Below are positions 1 to 9,031 of a DNA stretch of 64,000 nucleotides, piece after piece. The stretch's first letter is position 1. The number at the start of each line of letters is the position of its first letter. Both the position numbers and the translations under genes were made by a program. The notes beneath the pieces are model-generated. The model had not been told where the DNA came from, did no database searches, and saw nothing but the letters and a program-made list of their open reading frames with translations. Source of the stretch: Burkholderiaceae bacterium (lineage in GTDB: Bacteria > Pseudomonadota > Gammaproteobacteria > Burkholderiales > Burkholderiaceae_C); NCBI GenBank assembly GCA_024235895.1, contig JACKLM010000005.1, positions 62,001-126,000 on the forward strand, given 5' to 3'.

Positions 1-1207
1 CCACGAGGATCGCGGCGACCTCGCGCATCTTGTTCCAGAACACCGAGTGGAACCAGTGCTCGACGTAGAAAAGGTGGTTCTCGACGTAGGGGAACACCGT
101 CTTGGCGCAGCCGAGCAGCTCGTCGAACTGCTTGCGCGCGGCCTCGTCGGTGATCAGGTCGCGGTACTCGGCGGTGATGCGGTCGCGCTCGGCGCGCACC
201 TTCTCGGTCGGGCGCTCGATCGAGACCCCGGCGCGGATCTTGTCGATGTAGGTCTGGATGCCGACCAGCGGCACGTTCATCTGGTCGTTCCACGAGCGGT
301 CGTGGTGGAACCAGCCGGTGCCGGTGGAGACGTTGAACCACGGCTCCTTGGCCAGGCTCAGCGACATCAGCCACTCGGTGCCTTTGGGGTCACCCTTGAG
401 CGCGGACTCGACCGCGGTCCACTCGCTGCTTGACTTGACGAGGCCGTCGACGCCGAGCTCGACCGCGCGCCGCGCGAGCTTCTTCAGCTCCTCGTCCGGC
501 TGGTACATGATGACGTCGATGCCCGAGATCATCTGCGTCACGCGCTGCGGCGGGATGCTCGGGAACTGCTTCTGCACGAAGTCGAGGAAGAACACGTAGG
601 CCGCGTAGCCCAGGTTCAGGAACTCGAAGTGGTACTGCCAGCACTTGATCCCGAGGTTGATCAGGTCGTCGTAGGCCTTCAGCAGGTGGAAGCCCTTGGA
701 CTCGCCGAGCGCGTCGGTGACGACGCTCATGTCCTCCATGTCCGGCAGGCGCGGGATCTCGAGCTTCTCGAGATCGCGGATCGTCGCCTCCATCTTGACC
801 TTCCACTTGGCTTCCAGCGCGTCCCAGTTCTTGTAGTAGTGGCCCGCGCGCTCCATGAAGTGCGGCACCCGGCTGCCGATCTCGTTGCCATCCTTCACCG
901 GCACCGGCGAGATGTAGACGTAGCCGTTGATCATCCGGTGGTCGACGCCGCGCACCGGCGGGACCATGAAGATGCGGTTGTTGTACTGGCTCAGCGCGAG
1001 GTACCAGGCCTCGTCCCAGATCGTGTCGAAGGGGTACAGCGGCTCGGGGTAGTGCAGCCCGTCGTAGAACCAGAACGTCTCCTTCTCGTACTGGTTGCGC
1101 ACCGGGTCGTCGGTGACGAACTGGTACTGGTACGGGTACATGCGCTCCCAGCCCTCGGTGCCGGGGATCTTCTGCGCGGTCAGGTCGTGCGGGACGGGAA
1201 ATTTCAC
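1..1207 (-). CDS. Phenylphosphate synthase-like subunit (PEP synthase-related), truncated by window edge
   Basis: This is the N-terminal 402 codons of a protein that runs off the left edge. It begins MKFPVPHDL and contains IPGTEGWERMYPYQYQF. This matches my memory of the larger subunit of phenylphosphate synthase, a relative of the central, phosphohistidine-bearing part of PEP synthase. That enzyme phosphorylates phenol at the expense of ATP, the first step of anaerobic phenol degradation. The swivelling His domain would lie beyond the window. The start is GTG at 1207, preceded by a clear GGAG (RBS) 6 nt upstream. The gene diverges from a phenol-type sigma-54 activator, and a consensus -24/-12 promoter points at it. 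The context (4-hydroxybenzoyl-CoA reductase, PadBCD) supports the aromatic role. Another PEP-utilising enzyme of similar architecture is possible, since the diagnostic C-terminus is not visible. Confidence 0.72.
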   Translation of the reverse strand, partial: MKFPVPHDLTAQKIPGTEGWERMYPYQYQFVTDDPVRNQYEKETFWFYDGLHYPEPLYPFDTIWDEAWYLALSQYNNRIFMVPPVRGVDHRMINGYVYISPVPVKDGNEIGSRVPHFMERAGHYYKNWDALEAKWKVKMEATIRDLEKLEIPRLPDMEDMSVVTDALGESKGFHLLKAYDDLINLGIKCWQYHFEFLNLGYAAYVFFLDFVQKQFPSIPPQRVTQMISGIDVIMYQPDEELKKLARRAVELGVDGLVKSSSEWTAVESALKGDPKGTEWLMSLSLAKEPWFNVSTGTGWFHHDRSWNDQMNVPLVGIQTYIDKIRAGVSIERPTEKVRAERDRITAEYRDLITDEAARKQFDELLGCAKTVFPYVENHLFYVEHWFHSVFWNKMREVAAILV

Positions 1208-1276
1208 GGGTGTCTCCTTGGTCGTGGCAGGCAGCTGGCGGTGATGTCGCAAGCGGGTACCGCAGCATCGATGTCA

Positions 1277-1291
1277 GCAAGCGCCGTGCCA
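1277..1291 (-). promoter_or_regulatory. Sigma-54 (-24/-12) promoter
   Basis: On the minus strand the sequence reads TGGCACGGCGCTTGC. It has both invariant elements (GG at -24, GC at -12) with the correct 5-nt spacer, a full consensus match. Transcription would start near 1266 and give a leader of about 60 nt before the GTG at 1207. It lies between the phenylphosphate synthase-like gene and a divergent NtrC-family activator, as expected for an enhancer-dependent aromatic promoter. Confidence 0.85.
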
Positions 1292-1405
1292 GCGGCCCGC
1301 GCGTGGACCGTCGTTCGGCGGCCTCGCGACAGGCGCCCGAGCGATGCGCGGCGTGGCCCAGGGGCACCGGGGCGACCGACCCCTCACGGCGTGGCGCGCC
1401 GGCAG

Positions 1406-1461
1406 TCGATCATTTGCGTCGATCGCGCATGCCGCCGGCCCCGATGTGATCAAATGATCAA
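1406..1461 (-). promoter_or_regulatory. Two upstream activator sites for a XylR/DmpR-type regulator
   Basis: Site 1 (1446-1461) reads TTGATCATTTGATCAC on the minus strand. It differs at two positions from the palindrome TTGATCAATTGATCAA that I recall for DmpR/XylR-type enhancers. Site 2 (1406-1425) contains TCGATCATTT and a second TCGATCG half, so it is a weaker copy. They sit about 115-170 bp upstream of the -24/-12 promoter, the usual enhancer distance. They are also within 190 bp of the activator gene, so autoregulation is possible. Confidence 0.7.
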
Positions 1462-1594
1462 GCGTCGGTGCGCAACCGGTTCGTGGGGGCTGCGGGACAT
1501 CCCTGGGTCGCGGGCGATCGCTGTTTGACCCCGTTCAAGGCCTTGGTCGCCCATCGCCCCTACAAGTCGACCTTTGCCCCGTGGAGGACGCGCG

Positions 1595-3334
<1,740 letters not shown>

Positions 3335-3401
3335 GGACGGGCGCCGGCATCCCCCGCGGCCGCGTGGGCAAGCGGCCTCGCGGCAGCCGGGGGCAGGACG
3401 C

Positions 3402-3866
3402 GTGACCGGTGCCTTGCACGCGCGCGTCGATGCCTTTCTCGCGGCGCACCACGTGATGACGCTGGCCACCGTCGGCGAGCACGGGCCGTGGGCCGCGGCG
3501 GTGTTCTACGCGCCACAGCGCAGCGCATCGTGTTGGGATCTGTTCTTCCTCTCGGCGCCGCGCACCCGCCACGCCGCGGATCTGGCGCGCGACCCGCGTG
3601 TCGCGATCACGATCCAGCGCGACTACGACGACTGGCCCGAGATCACCGGCGTGCAGGCCGAGGGACGGGTCGAGCGGCTCGACGGCGACGCGCGCGACCA
3701 CGCGCGCGCGCTGTATGCGCAGCGCTTCCCGCTCGTCGCCCGCGCGCCGGCCCGCATCGCCGAGGCGCTCGCGCGCGTGCACTGGTACCGCGTCGTCCCG
3801 GCGCGGATGTTCCTGATCGACAACCGGCTCGGCTTCGGCCACCGCGACGAGGTCGACCTCGGGTAG
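3402..3866 (+). CDS. Pyridoxamine 5'-phosphate oxidase-like flavin-binding protein
   Basis: A 154-aa small split-barrel protein of the PNPOx-like/FMN-binding superfamily. The N-terminal HVMTLATVGEHGPWAAAVFY and the central DPRVAITIQRDYDDWPEITGVQAEGRVERL are typical of general stress/flavin-reductase-like members. The C-terminal YRVVPARMFLIDNRLGFGHRDEV closes the barrel. It starts at GTG 3402, after GGGGGCAGGA, 67 nt behind the sigma-54 activator and on the same strand, so the two may be co-transcribed. The substrate is unknown. True pyridoxine oxidase activity is unlikely from length and motif alone. Its stop faces the stop of the PLP-enzyme gene 52 nt away. Confidence 0.7.
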   Translation: MTGALHARVDAFLAAHHVMTLATVGEHGPWAAAVFYAPQRSASCWDLFFLSAPRTRHAADLARDPRVAITIQRDYDDWPEITGVQAEGRVERLDGDARDHARALYAQRFPLVARAPARIAEALARVHWYRVVPARMFLIDNRLGFGHRDEVDLG

Positions 3867-3918
3867 CGGCGCGGCGCTGGCCCCGGCCCCGGCGCCGGTC
3901 AGCGCGGACGGTGCCCGT

Positions 3919-5364
3919 TCAGGCTCGGGTCGAGCGCCGGCGCCGCCAGTCGGCGTAGCGCAGCGCCAGCCGCTCGACCATCCCGCGTGCGCCGGGGGCG
4001 GCGCCGACGGCCTGCGCGTGCACGTCCAGCGGCGCCGCGCCGCGGCCGTACTGGCGCACGAACATCTCGCGCACCTGCTGGCGCACCATGCCGCGCAGCG
4101 GCAGCTGCGCCAGCATGCCGTAGGTCGCGGCGCTGCCCTGGCGCGCCAGCGCCGGGTCGGCCCGGACCTCGGCGACCGCGGCGCCGAGGTCGGCCAGGTA
4201 GCGGTCGACCACGTCCAGGTGCTGCGCGGTGACCATCGCGTGCAGGCCCTCGGGACGCTGCACGCGGTTGACCGACCAGCCGCGCGCATCCATGCGGTCG
4301 CCGACGGCGTAGATCGCGAGCTGCGGGTCGCCCGACCCATAGGCCAGCAGCGGGCCGCTCGGGTCGCCGAGCACGCGCAACCCGGGCATCGCCGCGACGC
4401 CGTCGCACAGCCGCGTGAAGGCCTCGTGCGTGCGCCGCGCCAGGTCGCGGTAGCCGGCCACGCCCAGGCGCTGCATCGCGGCCCAGGCCGCGGCGTAGGC
4501 GCCGCCGGCGCGCGTGCCCAGCATCGCCGGCGACGCGAAGACGCCGCCGGGCCAGTCCTCCTGCACGAAGACCTGGTGCGCGAACAGGTCCAGCCGCCGG
4601 TAGGTGATCGTCGACGCGCCCTTGGCGGCATAGCCGTACTTGTGCAGGTCGACCGAGATCGAGGTCACGCCCGGTACCCGGTAGTCCCAGCGCGGCAGCG
4701 TGACACCGTTCATCGCCATGAACGGCAGGATCATGCCGCCGACGCAGGCGTCGACGTGCAGCGGCACGCCGTGGCGCGCGGCGATCGCGCCCATCGCCTC
4801 GATCGGGTCGATCGTGCCGTGCGGGTACTCGGGCGCCGAGCCGACGATCATCACCGTGTCGCGGTCGATCAGCGACTCCAGCGCCGAGATGTCGGCGCGC
4901 AGCGCATCGTCCAGCGGCAGCCGCACCGGCTCGATGTCGAAGTATTCGGCGGCCTTGAACCAGGCCACGTGCGCGGTCACCGGCAGGATCATCTTCGCGC
5001 GCCCGACGCCGCGCGTCGTGCGCGCCAGGTCGCGATAGGTCTTGGCCGCCATCAGGCAGCTCTCGGTGCCACCGGCGGTCAGCACGCCGCAGACCTGCTC
5101 GTCGCCGTGCAGCAGCGCGGCGACGGCGGCGACGATCTCGCCCTCCAGCCGCTTGAGGCTCTTGAAGGCGCCCGGGTTGAGCCCGTTGGCCGATGCGTAC
5201 ATCCGCCACGCGCGGGCGAGGAACTCGTCGTGCGCTTCGTCGAGCCAGTAGACCAGGCTCCACAGCCGCCCGTGGCGGTAGTCCGGGTCGTCGGCGGCGA
5301 AGCGCTGCAGATCGCGCAGCACCTCCTCGTCGTCGCGGCCCTGGTCCGGCAGCTTGTCGCTCAC
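3919..5364 (-). CDS. PLP-dependent group II decarboxylase / sphingosine-phosphate-lyase-like enzyme
   Basis: A 481-aa fold-type I PLP enzyme. Features seen are GVLTAGGTESCLMA (phosphate-binding region, about residue 90), GVPLHVDACVGGMILPF with the cofactor Asp (about 205), and the Schiff-base lysine in SISVDLHKYGYAAKG (about 245). This pattern is shared by glutamate/tyrosine decarboxylases of the archaeal MfnA type and by sphingosine-1-phosphate lyases; the substrate cannot be chosen from sequence. The GTG start at 5364 overlaps the stop of the upstream DUF819 gene by 4 nt (GTGA), so the two are translationally coupled. That suggests the transporter moves the substrate or the amine product. 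Confidence 0.8.
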   Translation of the reverse strand: MSDKLPDQGRDDEEVLRDLQRFAADDPDYRHGRLWSLVYWLDEAHDEFLARAWRMYASANGLNPGAFKSLKRLEGEIVAAVAALLHGDEQVCGVLTAGGTESCLMAAKTYRDLARTTRGVGRAKMILPVTAHVAWFKAAEYFDIEPVRLPLDDALRADISALESLIDRDTVMIVGSAPEYPHGTIDPIEAMGAIAARHGVPLHVDACVGGMILPFMAMNGVTLPRWDYRVPGVTSISVDLHKYGYAAKGASTITYRRLDLFAHQVFVQEDWPGGVFASPAMLGTRAGGAYAAAWAAMQRLGVAGYRDLARRTHEAFTRLCDGVAAMPGLRVLGDPSGPLLAYGSGDPQLAIYAVGDRMDARGWSVNRVQRPEGLHAMVTAQHLDVVDRYLADLGAAVAEVRADPALARQGSAATYGMLAQLPLRGMVRQQVREMFVRQYGRGAAPLDVHAQAVGAAPGARGMVERLALRYADWRRRRSTRA

Positions 5365-6530
5365 GGCGGGCTCCCCATGGCCTGGAGCGCCAGCGCCAGC
5401 GCGATGCCGAGCTGGGTGCCGATCGCGTAGCCGACGATGCCGGTGGCCATGCCCGAGGCCAGCAGCGCGCGGTTGCCGCCCAGCGCGCGCGCCAGCAGCG
5501 GGACGAAGGCCGGCGAGCAGATCGCCGACATCGAGGTGACGAGGAAGCTGCCGGCGTCGATGCCCGCCAGCCGCGCCAGCAGCGCGTGCAGCGCGAGGCT
5601 GCCGAACACCGCCACCGTGACGAAGACGAGCAGCATGGCGTCCGAGCCCTGCATCGCGTCGGCACGCGCCATCGACGCGACGGCGAAGCTGAAGACGTAG
5701 ATCAGGTACATGCCGACCTTGTACGACAGCGCGAGTGCGCGCACGCGCGGCACGAGCGATGCCGCCAGCCCGAGCGTGGCCAGCAGCGCGATCACCAGCG
5801 CGGGCGCGCCGCCGGCGACGAGCCGGCCGATGCCGACCGAGACCCCGACGACGACCGCGGCGACGGCGACGCTGGCGGCAGCGCCGGCCAGGCCGCGGCG
5901 GGTCAGCAGATCGCGGTAGTCCTCGTCGTGCATCGACGCCGCACCGGCGTCGACCGTCGGTGCGGCGTCCGCCTGCGCGGCAGGCGTGGCCGGCAGCCAG
6001 CGTCGTGCGAACCGCGGCGCGACGCCGACCATGAACAGCAGGTAGGCGGCTCCGACGGCGGTGTCGAAGGCGTTGAAGACCAGGTAGCGCGTCTCGTCGA
6101 CGTCGAGCGCGGTCTTGATCGCCGCCAGGTTGGGGGTGCCGCCGGTGTAGACGCCGACGGCGAGCCCCGCGAGCTCGTGCGGAGCCTCGACACCCAGCGC
6201 GCGGAAGACGGCGAACAGCGCCAGCGCGACGAGCAGCACCGCCGCCACGGCCAGCGCCATCGACAGCAGCGCACGACCCGCGATGCGCCGCCAGGCGCGC
6301 AGGTCGACGGTAAACAGGATCATCGGCAGCGCCAGCGCGATCGCCGCCTCGGACACTGCCTTCTGCACCGGCAGCGCCGACTCCGGGATCAACCCCAGGT
6401 TGCCCGCCAGCAGCCCGGCGACGTAGCACAGCACGATCGTTCCCACCCGCGCCGCCCAGCGCTGGCGGTGCACCAGCCCCAGCATGAACGCGGGCAGCGC
6501 GAGCAGGACGAGGGCGACGACGGCGTTCAT
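5361..6530 (-). CDS. DUF819 family integral membrane transporter
   Basis: A 389-aa, very hydrophobic protein with about 10-12 predicted membrane segments. Characteristic DUF819 stretches are present: GVYTGGTPNLAAIKTAL (a re-entrant GGTPN loop) in the first half and SFLVTSMSAICSPAFVPLLARALGGN in the second. The family resembles ion-coupled solute transporters by its inverted repeat and GGTPN signature, but no substrate is established to my knowledge. It starts at ATG 6530 and is the first gene of a two-gene unit with the PLP decarboxylase, overlapping it by 4 nt. An amino-acid/amine exchange or substrate uptake role is inference from that coupling. Confidence 0.75.
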   Translation of the reverse strand: MNAVVALVLLALPAFMLGLVHRQRWAARVGTIVLCYVAGLLAGNLGLIPESALPVQKAVSEAAIALALPMILFTVDLRAWRRIAGRALLSMALAVAAVLLVALALFAVFRALGVEAPHELAGLAVGVYTGGTPNLAAIKTALDVDETRYLVFNAFDTAVGAAYLLFMVGVAPRFARRWLPATPAAQADAAPTVDAGAASMHDEDYRDLLTRRGLAGAAASVAVAAVVVGVSVGIGRLVAGGAPALVIALLATLGLAASLVPRVRALALSYKVGMYLIYVFSFAVASMARADAMQGSDAMLLVFVTVAVFGSLALHALLARLAGIDAGSFLVTSMSAICSPAFVPLLARALGGNRALLASGMATGIVGYAIGTQLGIALALALQAMGSPP

Positions 6531-6834
6531 CGGGGCAGCGGCGTGATCGACGGTGATCGTCGGATGCCGCGAGGGCGGTTGGAGATGCTACTGCGCGGCT
6601 CACTTCTCCAGGGCCGGATTACCGACGATCGGCCGCTGTTGCCCCTTTCTCGACATACGTGCTATGTCCGAGCGAGCCAAGGGCGGCGGGCAGCTTACTT
6701 GCGCCAGCGCACGTGGTCGCCTCCGCGCGGGAGCGATGCAGACCTTCACAAGCTCTACGGGCCGCTGGATCAGTACCACGTCCTGATCCGCGACCGCCTG
6801 GAGCAGTGGCATCGCGGCGTCTCGTTTCTGCTCC
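6531..6834. other. Intergenic region with a perfect 6-bp-arm inverted repeat
   Basis: A 304-bp gap between the ligase-fusion stop and the DUF819 start, both on the minus strand. No convincing gene is visible. It contains GACATACGTGCTATGTC at 6652-6668 (perfect 6-bp arms, 5-bp spacer), about 120 nt upstream of the DUF819 ATG. This could be an operator for the DUF819-decarboxylase unit. No strong terminator was recognised. Confidence 0.45.
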
Positions 6835-8976
6835 TCACCCCCCGCGCAGCCTCTCCACCAGCATGCGCCGCAGCAGCTTGCCAGTCGGCGTGCGGGGCAG
6901 GGCGTCGATCGGCGTCACCCAGGCCGGGCGCTGGTGCTTGGGCAGCGCGGCGATGCGGGCCTCGAGCTCGCGCCGTGCGGTGTCGTCGTCCGACCCGGCG
7001 TAGAACAGCCCCACCGCGTCGACGCCGTCAGCGTCGGGGGCGCACACGACAGCCGCTTCGCGCAGCCCGGGCACGCCGGCACCGAGCTTCTCCTCGAGCT
7101 CGACCAGGTTGACCCAGCGCCCGCTGATCTTGACCAGCGAGTCCTCGCGCCCACCGAATCGCCAGCCGCCGCCCTCGGTGCGCACGAAGAGATCAGCCGG
7201 GCAGAAGCGTCCCTCGCGAAAGCTGTCGGCCTGCGCCGCCGGGCGGTCGAGGTAGCCCAGCGCCTGCATCGGGCTGTCGATCAGCAGCCTTGTGGGCAGA
7301 CCCGCATCGGCGGCGTCCGGGTCCAGCGGTGCGATCCCGGTGCCGGGCGAGGGCTGCAGCCCGTCGTCGCCGTCGACCTCGGTCATGACCAGCACCAGCA
7401 CCTCCGAGGCTCCGTAGCCGTTGATCATCGGCAGCCCCGTCGCATCGCGCCAGGCCTGTCGCAGCGTCGCGGGCAGCGCCTCGCCGGCCGAGACGCAGCA
7501 GCGCACGCCGGCCGCGGCGATGCCCGGCGCCAGCCCCTCGTGCAGCAGGTGGCGGTACAGCGACGGCACGCTGAACAGCATGTCGGGCCGCGTGCGCTCG
7601 ACCGCCTGCGCCACCGTCTGCGGCGTCGGCCAGGTCGGGTCCAGGACCAGCGTCGCACCGTTGCGCAGCCCGGCCAGCAGCAGATTGGTCAGCGGGTAGG
7701 CGAAGAAGAGCTTGGAGCTCGCCAGCAGCCGGTCGCCGGCGCGCATGCCCATGCGTTCGGCCGAGATGCGGCCCACCTCGCGTACGCAGCGCTGCGCGTG
7801 CACGACCGCCTTCGGCCGGCCCGAGGTGCCCGACGAGTGGACCCAGAACATCGGGCTGTCGTCGGCGAGCTGCACCGGCGGCACTGGCTTGGCAGCGGCG
7901 ACCGCGCTGCGGCCCTCGGCCAGCGTGATCACGCGCTCCTTCCACGGCGCCGGCGTGTCGTCGGCCGACTCGGCGACGATGACGTTGAAGCCGGCTTCGT
8001 CGAGGATGTACTGGTATTCGGGCGCGGGGATGCGCGGGTTGACGCCGACCGCCACGCCACCGGCCCAGATCGTGCCGAGCCAGCATACGACCCAGTCGAT
8101 GCCGTCGCTCAGCTTGACGGCGACGCGGTCGCCGGGGCGCAGCCCGCGCGCGTGCCAGACCGCGGCGGCGCGCGCGACGCGGTCGCGCAGCTGACCGTAG
8201 CTGATGCGCTCGTCGCCGCACTCGAGCGCCGGTGCGTCGTCGTCGTGGCCGGCGAGCAGCAGCTCGGCGGCGTTCATCACCGCATCGACGCCGGGCGCGG
8301 CGACACGCGCGGCCAGCGTCGGCGCCTCGCCGCCGTACAGCCCGGGCATGCGGCTGCGCCAGCGCGCGTACTCGGCGCTGAGCATCTGCGCGTGCTCGCG
8401 CTCCTCGGCGGCGAGCTCGTCGTACAGCCGGCGCTCGGCGGCGCCGGCGGGGATCGCCGCGGCGCGCTCGGCGAAGAAGGCCACGGCGCGCTTTTCCAGG
8501 GCGATCGCGAGCTTGAACAGGTCGGCGGCGTCCGCCGGCGGCTTGGCGTCGGCGTAGACGGCCGCGGTCTGCAGGCTGAACTCGGCCGAGGGGGCGGGCA
8601 CGTCGACGTGGTAGCGCCGCGACAGCGTCTCCATGTGTTCGCCCTCCATCACCGCGAAACGGCCGAACAGCGCGCGCAGTTCTGCGTCGTCGCAGTCGAC
8701 TGCGGCGCGCTGGTAGAACGCACGCCCGCCGAGCTCGATCTCGAACGCGGTGCGCACCGCCGCCATCGCCGCCGCATCGGCGGTCCGCGCCGCGGCATCC
8801 TCGCGCAGCGCGAGCCGGCCGCCGCACTGCGGGCAGGCGCCGTACGGGAACGCAAAACCCTCGCTGATCTTGCCGCAGTCGCCGCACTGCCACTGCATCG
8901 GCGCGCCGGCGCAGCAGATGTACAGGCCTTCGTCCTGGTCCGCCAGCGGCTGGTGGCACTTCGGGCAACGCATCAT
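6835..8976 (-). CDS. Fusion: zinc ribbon - rubrerythrin (ferritin-like diiron) - benzoate-CoA-ligase-type acyl-CoA synthetase
   Basis: A 713-aa protein with three modules in one frame. Residues 1-55 hold two zinc-ribbon/rubredoxin-like CxxC pairs (C4/C7, C31/C34) plus C21/C22 and C48/C51. Residues 70-205 form a ferritin-like four-helix domain with the diiron ligand pattern intact: Glu in FEIE (79-81), E111xxH114, E161, and E192xxH195. Residues 230-713 are a benzoate-CoA-ligase-family adenylating enzyme: SSGTSGRPK, GYGASE, GREDSLVKISG, and the C-terminal lysine in PRTPTGK. ATG 8976 lies 7 nt after GGAG. It is downstream of hcrCAB and the Nfn fusion on the same strand, so 4-hydroxybenzoate (or benzoate) is the likely substrate. 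The diiron part may protect against O2 or peroxide; that is inference. Confidence 0.88.
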   Translation of the reverse strand: MMRCPKCHQPLADQDEGLYICCAGAPMQWQCGDCGKISEGFAFPYGACPQCGGRLALREDAAARTADAAAMAAVRTAFEIELGGRAFYQRAAVDCDDAELRALFGRFAVMEGEHMETLSRRYHVDVPAPSAEFSLQTAAVYADAKPPADAADLFKLAIALEKRAVAFFAERAAAIPAGAAERRLYDELAAEEREHAQMLSAEYARWRSRMPGLYGGEAPTLAARVAAPGVDAVMNAAELLLAGHDDDAPALECGDERISYGQLRDRVARAAAVWHARGLRPGDRVAVKLSDGIDWVVCWLGTIWAGGVAVGVNPRIPAPEYQYILDEAGFNVIVAESADDTPAPWKERVITLAEGRSAVAAAKPVPPVQLADDSPMFWVHSSGTSGRPKAVVHAQRCVREVGRISAERMGMRAGDRLLASSKLFFAYPLTNLLLAGLRNGATLVLDPTWPTPQTVAQAVERTRPDMLFSVPSLYRHLLHEGLAPGIAAAGVRCCVSAGEALPATLRQAWRDATGLPMINGYGASEVLVLVMTEVDGDDGLQPSPGTGIAPLDPDAADAGLPTRLLIDSPMQALGYLDRPAAQADSFREGRFCPADLFVRTEGGGWRFGGREDSLVKISGRWVNLVELEEKLGAGVPGLREAAVVCAPDADGVDAVGLFYAGSDDDTARRELEARIAALPKHQRPAWVTPIDALPRTPTGKLLRRMLVERLRGG

Positions 8977-9031
8977 CGTGTGTCTCCTTCGGGCTGTCGT
9001 GGCGTCGCGGGCTCGGTGCCGCGTCCTGGCC

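Noticed and set aside
6600..6812. Short minus-strand frame in the gap before the DUF819 gene
   Set aside because: It has no RBS, no conserved-looking segments, and spans the inverted repeat.
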